From the NCBI GenBank assembly GCA_021904315.1, contig CM038910.1, forward strand, positions 8,742,001 to 8,806,000: a stretch of DNA of 64,000 nt, written 5' to 3'. Shown in pieces: positions 12,300 through 25,285 of the stretch. How positions within the stretch are numbered: the stretch's first letter is position 1; the number at the start of each line of letters is the position of its first letter. The notes beneath the pieces are model-generated. The model had not been told where the DNA came from. It saw only the letters and a list, made by a program, of their open reading frames with translations, and searched no databases. The position numbers and the translations under genes were made by a program. Source of the stretch: Sphagnum magellanicum (Eukaryota > Streptophyta > Sphagnopsida > Sphagnales > Sphagnaceae).

Positions 12300-14880
12300 C
12301 TGGACAATAGAAACATGAGTGGATAAGAAAGCTAAAACAAAGCCACAAAATCTCCAGTTCAGCTGCCTGAAGGTTTTAGAAACTACCAAGTCTCCTTCAA
12401 GTTGCACAGATAAATTTGGACTCCCTACTGTGATTGAGAGTGTACATTGGAATGATGTTTTGGCAATTCAGATGTGGAAACCTCAAGCTGTTGGGTGAGT
12501 GGAGTGAGTGTGGATGGGAGACAATCTTGAAGCATGATGTTTAAGCCATGACCCTTTTGCTAAATTGCAGGTTGTGCTGCCATTAGCACGGGGATTGTTT
12601 ATCAAATTTTGTTTTTGTTGATACCCGACTTGCATCACGCATCTCACACAATCCCTTTCGATGTTCTTGTTGTTGGCATGAAATCCCTTGAACACCAACA
12701 CACCTTCACACTTTGCACACACATTTTTCTTCATATCCCTCATCTTTTCCTTCTGGCTGGCTCTCCATCATGGGTGAATGCATATGGCTGCAAATGGTCT
12801 CCACTTGGATGGATAGCCCAATTTGATTTATATGATTTTGGAAGGGTACATGATATTAGCTGCATACCTTTACCCATGTGGTATACAAAAGGAATTCTGA
12901 GCGTACTTAGAACCAATTGGTGTATCGAAAATGATACTCTTTCACAGACAATACTTGTACTTTTTCTTCTTGTCTTTCATGTACAAAGTCCTCCAGTTCC
13001 AAATGAAGACTTCCGGTAAGTCCCCCCTACCTAACCACGATCTCACAGAGTTCAAGCCGTGACTATTTGGAAGAAAAGAAAAGCATGATGCAGTGTCTGA
13101 GAGTATGTATAAGAGAGACAGTGTGATTTATTGATAATAAGAAGACATTTGCTGCTTGATGCTTGACAGAGCTTATTTTTTAGCAACACCGACTAAAAGA
13201 GTGACACGGCATGGTTTGGTCACAAAACCTATGCGCTTATTAGATCATCATCTTCACAAATTTTGCACATTTATTCTACTTCCAAGCTATTAAGTCAAAG
13301 AGGTTCACATGTCTCAGTCATGTGACATGTAAAGGCAAGCAGCCAACTCCTTGATATCACTGTCACCAGAAATGTGCCACAAGCTTTACTCACCAACCTG
13401 CTCACTTGAAAGAGTGGACGGAGTGGATGGAACGACACACTGTTTCTTCCTTCTGCCATGGCTTAGAGATGCATACTTCCTGCTCACCAAACCATAAGTT
13501 TACATCAACTAGGAATGGCTACTAGATGCCCTTTGAATTCTGCTCCTCCAATTGACAGCTTGGCATGTAGTAGTACATGACCTAGGGAGGGTTAGAGCAT
13601 CATTGATAATGTGATGCAGGAACCATGGACCTAAGAGTAGCAGTGTTAGCCTTAGTCTATGCTTGGTTATACTTGCATTGCATTGGACATGCATATTGCA
13701 ATGTCTCAGGGAAATATATGATTGTAAAGGTTGCAATAGTTACCTTTTCAAGAACAAGGCATACTGTGGAATGGTCATGTTCATTGCTTCCTGGATGTCA
13801 GTGCTGTAGTCTGCATCCTGCCACATTCCATGCATGCAACCACTATCAGTATACATACATTCAATTGTTGTGCAGTGGGAGTGTAAAAGGTTTGCAGTTG
13901 GACTTACTGGAAAGTGAAGTGGGGGTTTCTCAGGATGCAGCTTGAGGGACATGCAGTCATACACCCAAGCTGCAACACTCTCAAGAATATATGTGCCTGC
14001 AGCAAAATGTTTGCAAGTGAGTATCTACTCAGCTTCAGTTGGTGCCCATACATAGGATTTCCATCTTGGACATCTAGATGAGAACAAACTTGTAAGCCAT
14101 GTGATCTTCAACAGCTTACTTGATCATGTTTATGTGTCATTTGTAAATTTGGCCATGATCTTTGTGCAGGTATTTTAGGGTCAAATGACTGCTTTAGGCA
14201 ATTTATAGAGTCTTTTTTCGTTGTTGAAGATTGCCCATTTTCCTACAAATCAAATTGCAGCTGAATTCTAGCCTTGTTAATGAGGATGTGGCTTACCACA
14301 ATTGACTGTTGATCTCATCACATTTGATTCAACAGCATCCAAGGGTTGGGCAGATCACATCCAAATCAACAAAAAGAACAGTAGTTATTTGAGTTGCCTT
14401 CTGCTGAAGTAAAACTAATTGTCCTCCAATCATCAGCAGGTGATGTAGGCCTTCAAGCTTATCACAAACCATCAGTATATGAGCTTGCTGTTCTTGGATT
14501 GAATATAAACACCTCAAAGATCTTAATTCAAGGGTCTAGTCAATTGTGCTCAAAGCTACTGTTGAATAGCAATTGTCAAAGAACTGCAATAAGTCCGGGT
14601 AGAACTGTAGTGTACCAATGGCTCCATAGTGAGGTCTCTTGTTATCCGAATGTACGTGCTTTGCATCCCGCCAGTACAGAGATGTGTTGAAACTTGCACC
14701 ATTACGTCTACTCCTGTCATCACAAAGGGCTTAGCTCATGTCTAGACTTCATGTAACAGAATTTTTTCTGGCCATTACATGCTCAGGGACCATTGAATAG
14801 AGGCATCAGGTCATGCTGAGCTATGGTGGCTGTGGCTCGAAAGCTTCCTACTGATTGTATTTAGTTTCCAGGGTTTGGCT
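12300..14880. other. No gene recognised
   Basis: Balanced composition with many short open frames on both strands. The longest plus-strand frame (12609-13019) begins with TTG and has no recognised domain. Undetected exons are possible. Confidence 0.45.
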
Positions 14881-14882
14881 TG

Positions 14883-15858
14883 TTACCTGACTCCTGTGCA
14901 ATATCCTCTATCTTTTTCATACTTCACCATTCTCTTACTTTTGTGAGCTGGTTCACACTTCTGATGACATTTCCTTTCTCCAGGGATAGACGTGTCAAAC
15001 CAGTGACCTTTTTGTGAGCATTGGTGTTCCTTTTTTCCTCTGGAACTGGAGGTTGGAGCTGCAATATGCAGCTCAGTGTTAAATGCACAGGATTCCATTT
15101 CAACCAACTCTTTTCCTGTGAAGGAAGAGTTTGCAATGTTGAGCAACTCAGGGTGATCAGAACATGTATTGAACTCATTCACAGAATCTTTTTTCCTTTG
15201 TTTGCCATTGGGAACCCAATTGATGAACAAAGGGGCCTTACCCTGATCCACACAGGTGTTGGGTCCTTTCAGTTTGTAGCTACTGTCAAGCATGTGATTC
15301 CTGTATGTGTCACGTTTCTTGAGTTTGTTGACTTGTGGTAGTGTACAATCCACTTCAGATACCCAGTTTTCGAGTCCTCTAGATCCCAGAGCATGTTCAA
15401 CTTCATGCTGTCATCTTCTGTTTCAAAGGTAAGCTCATGACCCAACTCTTCTTCTCCCACACAAATACTGAGCTTTTCAAATCCTCCTTTCCCCTTGGAA
15501 TCATTTTCAAGCAAGTATTCAAGGAAGTAGTCCTGGTGATCCCAGCATGTGTCGTGCACCTTGACTTCTTGACCTTGTGGTAGTGCAGCAACAACTTCAG
15601 ACAATTGGTTTTGGAAGGAGTCCTCTAGTTCCATGAACATGTCGAACTCCATGATCTTGTCTTCTGCTTCAAATGTGACTTCATGACCCAGCACTTCTCC
15701 TTCACATCTGAAACTAGGAACTTTTTGGAGATGTGCTGGCTGATCTCGGAGATCCTGGTCTGACATAAGATACCCATACTGAGGTTCTGTACTGACTGCA
15801 TGTTACTTTGATAATGCACTGAGATCATTAGCGATGCATTGTGTGCACCAACAAGCAT
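14883..15858 (-). pseudogene. Probable 3' part of the unidentified gene, duplicated and possibly frameshifted
   Basis: The minus strand is open in one frame from about 15790 to 15269 (LMSDQDLRDQPAHLQ..., then acidic sequence with EVLGHEVTFEAED and ELGHELTFETEDD), and in another frame from about 15410 to 14883 (ENWVSEVDCTLPQ...KAPLFINWVPNGKQ...). The first frame carries a tandem duplication. Aligning the units (FQNQLSEVVAALPQ against LENWVSEVDCTLPQ) shows that the second unit continues in the other frame because of a net 4-nt difference near 15371. No intron of usable size explains the switch. This is either a decayed gene, a sequence error, or two alternative exons. It most likely belongs with the two exons at 16209-17125. 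Function is unknown. Confidence 0.4.
15334..15720 (-). repeat. Tandem duplication within coding-like sequence
   Basis: Plus-strand blocks beginning GTGGTAGTG at about 15335 and 15573 repeat with the same order of sub-blocks (GAGTCCTCTAG; CTTCATGACCCA-like), period about 238 bp. The first copy is 4 nt shorter between GTGGTAGTG and GAGTCCTC, which changes the minus-strand reading frame. Confidence 0.8.
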
Positions 15859-16075
15859 CCTTGGATTCTGTTTGAGAAAACCAATTTGATGAGTTTTGGT
15901 GGGGTATATTGCTAGGCTAGGTTCCCAACATATTGGATTGTCCTTTGTTTATCAACATTCCCTAGCTTACAATGCCTGCTGTGAATGCATTTGACTTAGG
16001 AAATGCAGAGAAATATCTGGTGATACATTGCAGGCACCAACAATTGTCTTCCAGTTCTGGTCTTGGACAACTAAA
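15790..16075 (-). repeat. 189-bp-spaced duplication containing candidate exons
   Basis: Plus-strand segments around 15846 and 16035 share CACCAACAA and flanking sequence over about 85 bp. On the minus strand the two copies translate to related peptides, QNWKTIVGACNVSPDISLHF and QNPRMLVGAHNASLMISVHY. Possible acceptors (ACCAG and AACAG) precede both. They may be duplicated exons of the unidentified gene; I could not link them in phase with confidence. Confidence 0.6.
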
Positions 16076-16208
16076 TCAATCAGCTATTCTTATTTGATAC
16101 AGGGACAAGGTACATTCCTGTCATTCTGGACTAAGAGAATTGCATCAACATATGTTGTGTAGCTTACTCACATGATTCAATTTAGAACTAGAAACAGAAT
16201 GTCCATAC

Positions 16209-17125
16209 CTTCATCTTCTTGGGAGAGCTTGCAGGGACTTGTCACTGTTAACTCACCATCTTGGCAGTTGAGGTTTTCTGCTTGACCTGGCACATTGCTG
16301 GGCAAAGTCTCAAACAATATGCCCGTGACATCTTCAATCTTGCTGTGAGAGGTAAGATTGTCTTCCTTCCAAGGCAAACATACTAGTCCATCTTTTCTGT
16401 CTTGCACATTGTCAGGCAAAGCATTGAACAATGTGTCCATTACATCCTCTAACTTCTGAGGAGGGAGTTGATCTTCCTTCCAAGGGAGACAGACACTGCC
16501 AAGTGAATTTGGAGCAATGTCATTGCCCTGATTCTGAGTAATTCCCAGTTGTTCTCTGACGTGCAAACCAAGTAGCTGCGGGTCAGGTTTGTGGTTTTTT
16601 CTCAGCTCAATGAAATGCAGTTGTAGGTCTGCAAATCCCCACTGTGGGTCACTGGGATCCCTCATGATATGAACCTTAGATATCGCATGCTGAAAAACAG
16701 TTTACACACAAAGTTTTATCCTTCTGAAGATAAAAGATAATTGCCACTAATTTCCTTGCATTTTGAAGCTGCATCTTGTGATCCTTTGAACTCTTTAGTA
16801 TGTCACAAGCTTTTTCTTTTTATCTGAGGGCATTGCAAGTCCTGTTTTGGTGTTATAGAATTATCCATGTATAGAAAACCAGCCTTAATATTCATTCTTG
16901 TTGTGAGCATCTTGTATAGAATTATTAGACAGTTAGACTAAAATGCGAGGTTTATAGAGTATTTCTGCTACATATTTGTGTGTCTATGTGTCTGTCTATA
17001 TGTTCCTAATCCAATTCTAGCTTCAGAAGAAGAAGAGTATGAAATTCATGGCTTACCTCTTCCAGAGAACTAGTGTGATCATACACAGCTGCTCGTGTGT
17101 CCTGCTGTTGGTCAATTTGCTCCAT
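16209..17125 (-). CDS. Unidentified gene, first two coding exons
   Basis: The ATG at 17125-17123 opens a 69-nt exon (MEQIDQQQDTRAAVYDHTSS...) ending at 17057 before GTAAGC. After a 367-nt intron with a good acceptor (TGTTTTTCAG), exon 2 runs from 16689 to 16209 in the same phase and ends before GTATGG. The joined frame is open for about 183 residues. It includes IMRDPSDPQWGFADLQLHF and two copies of an internal unit beginning VCLPWKED and continuing with a K-I/L-E-D-V motif and a LF-x2-LP motif. I do not recognise the family. Clean splice signals, phase agreement and protein-level internal duplication argue for a real gene. The continuation lies between 16200 and 14883 but its exon structure is not resolved. 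No signal peptide or membrane segment is visible in this part. Confidence 0.6.
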
Positions 17126-17437
17126 TGATGTGGAGGTATGTAGAGTAGAATAGGCATTAAAGCTGAAGCATCTTTTTCTTCAGGTCTCCTCTCCTCTCTT
17201 TCTGATCTCTTGCTCTTTGGGGGCCTTGACTATCTTGCAGGTGTGTTTAGAAGCACTTGAGTGGGAAGAACCTGGAAGAGATCAAATACATACCCAGGAC
17301 TGTATATTAGTGAGTTAATTTTCCTTTTAACTCTGTTTAGGTGCCCATGATTTTAGGCACCTGATCTTCCTGCTGATGTTTTGGGGCCATGTTCTGTGCT
17401 AGTAGAGATGACATGTACGACCAGCTTGGAAAATGGG

Positions 17438-17588
17438 CAATCCCTCTTCTTTTCCCCTAAAAGTTTTTTGTAAAAAAAGAAAAAGAAAGGTTGGACAAGG
17501 ACTACTACATGACCAATCCCTCTTCTTTTCCCCTAAATTTTTTTTAAAAAAAAGAAAAAAAAAGGTTGGACAAGGACTACTACATGAA
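17438..17588. repeat. 76-bp tandem duplication
   Basis: The block from CAATCCCTCTTCTTTTCCCC to GGACAAGGACTACTACATGA occurs twice in a row (starts at 17438 and 17514). The copies are nearly identical apart from A and T run lengths, so the duplication looks recent. Confidence 0.95.
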
Positions 17589-17699
17589 CCTCTTTCGCAG
17601 CATGATTTGGTCTGCTTCGTGTAAAATAGTAACGCTCTTCTAAAAATAGACTCTGTGTGCCAAATTTGGTTTCTAGAGAATTCTGTGCTTACCTTCCAA

Positions 17700-20600
17700 C
17701 ACAGGATTAGTAAGCAAAGACTTTACAAAAATCTACCGCTGTAATTAATCTACCGCAAAAATCTACCGCTACATTTGGATAACTACTTTTTAAATAATAA
17801 AATTGATTTATTTTATTTTATTTTATTTTATAATTAAATTAAAATTAAAATTTTAGGTTAGTTTTTAGGTTTTTTTTTTTTTTGGGCTTGGTTTGGTTTG
17901 GTGTTTTTTTTATAGAAAAATTTAAATTTTAAATTTAGGGGGGTTGCTTAGGCTTTTGCATCCTTGGGTTTTTGAGTGTATTTTTGCCATATTTAACCTT
18001 TGCATAGAGATCCTTCGGTTATGATGGAACTAATTAGAGGGACTTAATTCTTGCAGTTGAATAGTGCAGTGGAACAATATCAGCAGTAGCAGCTCCAAAT
18101 GATCAAGGCCAACTTACATCCACTGGTGTTGATCAATAGGATGTGCAGAAAACAAAGCAAGTCTACATGGGTCCACACATGGACCTCTTCACCTATCTCC
18201 TCACTTTCAACACAACAACCCTCATTAAACCAATGAACGAAGAGGAAGAGGAGGCCCCTTTGGAGGACCCGCGCGTCCATCGGAACTGTCTTGCCTGCGA
18301 AAGGCACACTCTCGGTTTAAAATAAATAAATACGGTTTAAAGAAACCGAGGGACTTCACAGTTTCCGAAGATCACGGGTACGCACTAATATGTACATATT
18401 GTCCTTACAGGCCACAGCAGTAAGCCCTCAAGTTTCCTTCAATACAAAACAATGAGTGAGTTACTCTATAACTATATAGCCATTTTTGTCATGGAGTTTT
18501 TTATTCATTAAGATTTTCAACAAGCATCAGCATTGTATGTTCCACACTAATTTAGGCTATGAAAAGTTTTATTTTAACCCTAGGTTATGATTCTTAAACA
18601 GATTTGGAAATTGATGAGCAATAGCTGGCCTTTGATATATCAGACCAATAGGCACCCACAATCATGGGGTCTGGTATTACCTTACCTTCTTGTCAGATTC
18701 AGTGGAAATTAATTTTCTTAAATCAGATGAAGACAATTCTCAAAACTACCATAGAAATTTTTATGAATTTTATAAAAATTTGTAATACATAAAGATGAAT
18801 AATTTTTGAATTTTCTAATTGGAGCAATGAAAATGTGAAAATTGGTCTGTTGCCTAAATACATTTTACAAAAAATGTTCAAGCCATCCATCAACTTCACA
18901 ATACAAGTTACTGAATCTCTCGCAATCTTGCACATGCATAGAGCATCATGGCTGTGGCCCACATTTTGGAAGAAGAGAAAAGAACTTTTGTAACGAAGAA
19001 ATAATGGAGACGTAATTAAAGTTAATCCAAATTTAGAGTTATAGCCCCGCTTTGGATAAGCCCAAAATTTTATAGATAGACATAACGATGGAAAAGTAAT
19101 GGACAAGACATAATTAGAAAACAAGAGTTTAAATACTTGAGAACTCCAATGTGCAAAACTTTTAAAATTCTAATTTCAAGTGCCGAAATGCTCTCATGGC
19201 CTAAAAATAATTGATCTTGACACATGACTATGAAAACTAACCATTTTATGCAATAGTGTAGGAAAATTTTTGCTATCACCATAGTTAGGGGAAAATTTCT
19301 TAACAGCCAATGAAACTATGGTAGGCACCCAAGAGGTCTTCTTCTCCTTTGGGGAAGGATAGTGGGTGGTTTTTTAAGATTTTGTTTTGGGGCCAAGGGA
19401 AAAAGGTAGAACTAGGGAATTGGTGGACACCTAGATGCTAATTCTTGGAAATAATGATAATTCACATAGTTAGAACTACAAAAGCATTACAATTTCATTT
19501 TGAGACTAAATTAAAAGGTGATGATACAACCTTGATCTTCTTTTTGTCTTCCTTTTACTTTGTGATGTAACATGCACTCAATACCATCACATTTTATCCC
19601 ATAAGCTTTGCCTAAAGTGGAGACATCACAAGTTATGAAGTTGGACAATATCAAAGGTTTATGACAAATCTATTTAAGTGATGTCCAATGTTCCAATAAT
19701 TTGTAGCAATGGGCCAAATAAAGTGTCTCCTTACTTTATTTATATTTTCTGGGGAGATATCCCACAACCAATTACTGTAGTGCATTTGTAGGCTCATTGG
19801 TAATTAAAGTGTTTTTGGAATTTTCAATTTTTTTTTTTTTTGAAATCCTAAAATCTAAAGAAATTATTAGGGAGAGAAAAAAATTTAATTGGTGGACACT
19901 GGAAAATTTCTTGCCTCATGCTAGTCCAACATTGCAAAACAAGCATTCAATAACTGACAACATTTCCTTATTCTATAATTTTATGAAACATTACATCTCC
20001 CTATTTTTGCAAAAAGAAGCAATTTTCTTTTTGGTAAAAGGTCTGATTATGTTAAAGGTTCAAAGTAGAGAAAACTTGCCAAAGACATTACCTATGTTTA
20101 TTGAAAAAAATTATTTTTTTACTATTGAAATGGACTTTGAAAAATAAAATTATTATTCAGCACCCCAAGTGTCAAACCTGAAAAAGTACTGCAGAAATTG
20201 AATTAACAATATTGTAGTGCCTAGCTTGGTTAGGCACCAATTAATTATTTGTTGAAATTGTCAAATTTCTTGACAAATATTTATTTGCCACACAAAAAAT
20301 CTAAAAATTGCCAAAAGGAAGTGTCAAGATTTGTACCATGATCTCCTATATTTTCAAAAGTCATGTAAGTACAAAAGAAGTCATCTCTTAATTAATGAAG
20401 TGTCAAACTTTAAATCACAATCTTCAAAAAAAGTTAAGAGAAAATGTTGAAATTCCAACCATGATCTCCTACATTTTCGAAAGTTGTGTAAAGACAAAAC
20501 AAGTCTTAGCACCATTGGAGTTGTTTTAATAATGCACATGCTTTCAAAAATGTGTTGAAATTTTTAAATTAGTTAAAATTTGGATTGACATGTCATAACA

Positions 20601-22330
20601 ACATCATAAACTTACTAAGTGTCATAGGTTTGTACAAATTTTGTGTGAAATTTGATTTTCATAAGTTTATACAAAAATTGTATGAATTTCATGTTATGGT
20701 TAATATGAATGATATTTGTAAATATTCAATATCTTACACATTCAAAAAAATGAAACATTTTTTTTTTAAAACATACATGAATGTTAATGTTTAATACACG
20801 AAACTTGCATAATTTTACACAATAATTACATCACAATAATTACATAGATTTAATTAAAATGTAAATCTTATGTACTTCACATCAAAACATCATAAGTTTA
20901 AAAAACCATATCATTTGTATAAAATTTTTTTTTTTTAGTATCATTTTTACATTTCAAATCCCATGAATTTTGCATGGACATATTGTTTAATGAATTTTGC
21001 ATGAATTCTACTGAAATTTCATGATATTTGAAAATTTGTGATGAATATGCAACTTGAAAATAACCTTTAAAAAATTTATTTTGAATCATAAATATTTGGA
21101 ATTGAATTGAGATGTTGAAAAACAAAAGAAAAAAAAATCCCTTCAATGTTTTTTATCTCAACCTCATTATGGTTTTGGTTAGGAGAACTCAATTGTAAAG
21201 ACCATTTTGATTATTTTAAAACGTGTGAGCGAAATTATAGGATTTCGTGAAGTGTGACAAGATGTGTAAAATTAAACATTTTTCATTATCATAATATAGA
21301 AGGAAAAAATGTTTTTTTAGAAGATTGGAAATTTTGGATTTGAAACATTTAAAATTTCAACCCAATTTTGAAGTGGTCGCATAATAAAATATTTGGAATT
21401 ATTTTACATGAAAAAATTTTAATAAATAAAAATTATTTGACATATTATTTCATTGTTTGGTGTGTTTCCTTTTGCATATCAATATATATGTTTTTCCAAT
21501 TTTATCATCCATACTATAAAACATTCAAGAATTTTATTTTCATTTTTATTTTTATTTTTATTTTTTTCATAATGTACAGAAATTAATTATTATATTTTAT
21601 CATATGTGGAAGACTCCATGTTTTTTTTAAAATATTTTGTTCACCTTAATTTTGGCCACAACCAACTTTTTTTTTTAAATCAATCAAAAGTCAATTTCAA
21701 TAGACCCATGATGTTTATGTTTAAGTGTTTGATTCTTGATAATTTCATCTTATTTTTTCATCCCATTTTCTTATAATGCTTGAGCATGAAAACAAAAATT
21801 CTCTTTTCATTTTTATTTATTTATTAAAATTTTAGTAATATTAAATATTGTACAATTTTGGACTTAACAAAAAATGTAAATTATTTTTAAAATGAATTTG
21901 CTGGCACATTAGTCATCATCATGTTGATGATTGAAAGGTTTTGCTATGTCATGTTTGTGTTGCCTAAAATGTTAAATGATGTGGTTTGAGTAATGTTTTT
22001 AATTTATTTTCTTGTTTTATGATTGTAATAATAATGAACATTTTGTGTTGGACTATCCATGTGTCATTGTAAAGTGTGTTGATATTTAATTAGATTCATG
22101 ACTTGGATTCCCAAACATTATTCATTCTTTTTATATTATAAATCATATAAAATAGTTTGGCCAAATTTGACAAATCATTACATTATCTTTTGTTGATGGA
22201 TTCACAACTTGGACATAATGCATTAAATTATTATTTTCAAACCAAACTATAACAAGTCATCATATTCATGATCCATTTGAATAAAACCTTATGTGTCAAT
22301 GTTCTTTTTATGCAAAATTTTCATAGGTCC
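17700..22330. other. AT-rich gene-free stretch
   Basis: High AT content with pentanucleotide-like ATTTT runs (about 17806-17830 and 21537-21567) and three copies of ATCTACCGC near 17732-17770. Open frames here are short, AT-biased and mostly begin at TTG. No domain is recognised. Confidence 0.7.
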
Positions 22331-25285
22331 ATCTATACATCCTCACAACACTACAACAGGCTTCAGCATGTTGTTGCAAAAAATGCTTGTCCCTGACCAT
22401 CTGCTTGCATTTTAGCAATCACAAGAGATCACTCCATGCAACAGAAGATCTATATGAATTCTCCATGGAGGTTCCAACAGAACAAGAAACGGTACTCCAG
22501 CAAATCCACATTGATAATACTGATGTTTCTTTCTGTAGACTCAAGGGTCCTCCTCCAATTACAGTAGAACACGCTACCACTTATTGTTTCAGAACTGCAG
22601 TCTGTTTTGACCTGGCCATCTGCTTGGGAACATAACAGTATCACTCCATCAATGTACTACACAAGGACTGCTTGGGATTTTCTATGAAATTATATAATAT
22701 GGTGACAGAAGTGACATATATCCGAGCAAATGCCTGTGACAAGAGTTGTTCAGAGTTCAAGAACTAATTACCTTGAGAGCTTCGCCAGCCAAAATGATAG
22801 TTCCAATATTTGCAATACTCAAATTGAAGTAGTGCTCAAATCATATTGCTCTGTACATGCTGCAACCTAGAGAAAGCACAAGCCAAAACATGTCAGATAA
22901 CACTAATTCAGATTTGTTGCTAAAAATCATGTACCCAGAACTGGTGGTTCTTTGAAATTTTGAAGAACCACCCAACAACACTGGTCAAGACTCAAAACAC
23001 TCCCCAAACACAAGCCTTGTTACAGCATCACAATGCGTAGAAGAAATCAGCAACAAAAACCATCATCGAAGATGTTCAAGGCATATCGTTTTTCTGCAAT
23101 TCAGATTCCCACACAAGTCCCCAAAGCCATTTCATACATGCAAATTATCCGAGGCGCAACAGAGTGGCCGATTCTATGAAAGACCTCAAGGCTGCAAAGG
23201 CTTGACCTTGCCTGATGCAATGGACCGTCTGTTTGGACACCAGCAGGGGCCCAGACTTGAAGCCTTGGTGCTGATGATCCCCACCATCATGGCCTGCTTC
23301 TGGATCTCGACCCAATTCCCCATCATGCTGATCTCCACCCCCATTGGGTTATGGTACCAACTTCAGCCTCTCCCACATTCATGTTTTGGAACCCAGTGAA
23401 CTGACATCCTGGGACAGACAACATTTTTTTAACTATATATACATGTGCATAACATAAACTAGATAGTGTGGCCTGTGCTGTTGGCCTGAGTGTGAACTTG
23501 TTACCCAACTAATTTCTCCTTCCAAAACCATTTTATGTAATTTAGTTGAACTTTCAATGTCAAAAAGTACTCAAATTCAATTTCTACTACACCATAGCTC
23601 TAAAAATTTACAAAATCGTCCCCAAGAAATCCCACTCATCAAGGGCTTTCCAATGATACCAAGTGGGAAATGGTAGGCACCATGGTTTGGGAGACCTTAA
23701 TGTGACAAACAAAACAAACTATACCTTGCTCAAATCTGTACGTAAGTGTCATGGTTTGTAGTCAAATGGTTTCAATGCCTCTTGGCTTGAAGCAAACATT
23801 CGTGATTATTGTCTTTTAAGGACAACATGGCTTCAATTTGAAGCCATCCTTTGAAGGTAACAGCACCCAAAAACTTGACAGAACTCTCATAGTCATGATT
23901 TCAACCTAGAGGTCAATTTAATCAATAGTAGGACTTGCTAGTGTCATTTGAAGAGCTCACGTTGAGGACCAAAGCTCGTGTTCTGAATCCTCCTCACCTT
24001 GTGATGCTTTCAAGATCTGTTATAGATCGGCAGTGCATAGATGAGGATGAGCAAGGCAGTGATGGAACACTGCATGAACTTCTATACTGATGAAGCCCAT
24101 TCTTCCTTCTTAACTATCTAGAGCTCCTGGTATTTGAGATGGTGAGGATTAGGTTAGAATGCTGAGGATTGGATGGCAGATGAGAACCCATTTCCAGGCC
24201 TATGAAGTTTGAACATGGTTAATATGGATCTGGCTATTGACCAGCATTTGGATTTTGTCAAGTCTACTGGACCTTCTTGTGTATGAGAGTTAGGGTAATA
24301 GTCATTAGGGAAAGCTTGGGAGAGAAAATAATGTTAAGGAAAAGAATTTCACAATGAGGAACCATGAGGGAAATTCAGGTATCTAATGATGAATTCCATG
24401 CGAGTATCCTGATGCTGAAGGATTAAGCAAACCTCAAAACTTCCATTATTTGCTGTGCATAGCCCTGCAAAAATCAGCTACCCAAGACAACATTGATGGC
24501 AGTTATGAAAATCCAAGGGTGCAAAGATGTAACTGCAATCTAAAGATGAATGGGTCTAAAAACATCATGATATTTTCGGGAATGTATTAGTCCATGTATG
24601 AGGCCATGGAATCTTATATTTTCCCAATACAGACCAAACTGGTGTAAGACAGAAGTGATTCAATGGCTAGTGCAAAGCGCTCTCTCTTATCTCTGTCACC
24701 AACCATGGTGCTGTGAAGTAAAGAGATTATCAGTCATAGAGTAAGTTTTTGGTCATGTGACATATCACCAATGGATCACAAGACTGGCAGTAATGGAAAA
24801 CTCAGCCATAATGCTGGCTAGCTCGACAAAAAGAACAACAAAGGGAAAAAGGGACATAGAAAGGGAAAAAGACCAGAAATGAAAGAAAACAGAGAGAAGA
24901 AAGGAGAACTTCGAACCAAGAACTTCAAAAGATAAAGTGGGCTTAGAAAAGGTCTGCACTTAGGAATGAGAAACCTTTCAAACCATCCTTTTGAAGATTC
25001 CGACAGCAGCAACTCCAAACACAAATCTTTCTTTGTCTAGCAACCTCTGGTTGAAGATGAGGAATGTGTGGATCACATGTTTTTGTTATACCAAGAGAAT
25101 TCTAGCCTGCAGCAGCACATCAATCTCCTTCCCAGCTGCACGCACATTCCCATCAACCTCATTCCAACAACAGATCATATATATCCATAAATCAAGCAAC
25201 TGACATGAAATGCACTTTAAACGATGCTTGTGCCACATCACCCAATCTGCAACAAATAAATAAATTTCACCATTGCAAGAAATGT
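22331..25285. other. Unassigned region downstream of the UBP gene
   Basis: Composition is closer to genic DNA than to the deserts. On the minus strand a frame of about 64 codons ends near 23142-23160 (GGDQHDGELGRDPEAGHDG, then SGPLLVSKQTVHCIRQGQ), which could be an exon but matches no family I know and has no ATG. The interval next to 25286 is probably 3' UTR of the minus-strand gene. Confidence 0.35.
22931..22985 (-). repeat. hAT-like element terminus (fragment)
   Basis: Read on the minus strand it begins CAGTGTTGTTGGGTGGTTCT and continues with AAAGAACCACCAGTTCTGGG. It matches the left ends at 53667 and 54518, with the same order of an inverted GAACC/GGTTC pair. A fragment of the same family is the simplest reading. 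Confidence 0.6.

Noticed and set aside
12609-13019. 136-codon plus-strand frame
   Set aside because: It begins with TTG, has no recognised domain and no splice context.
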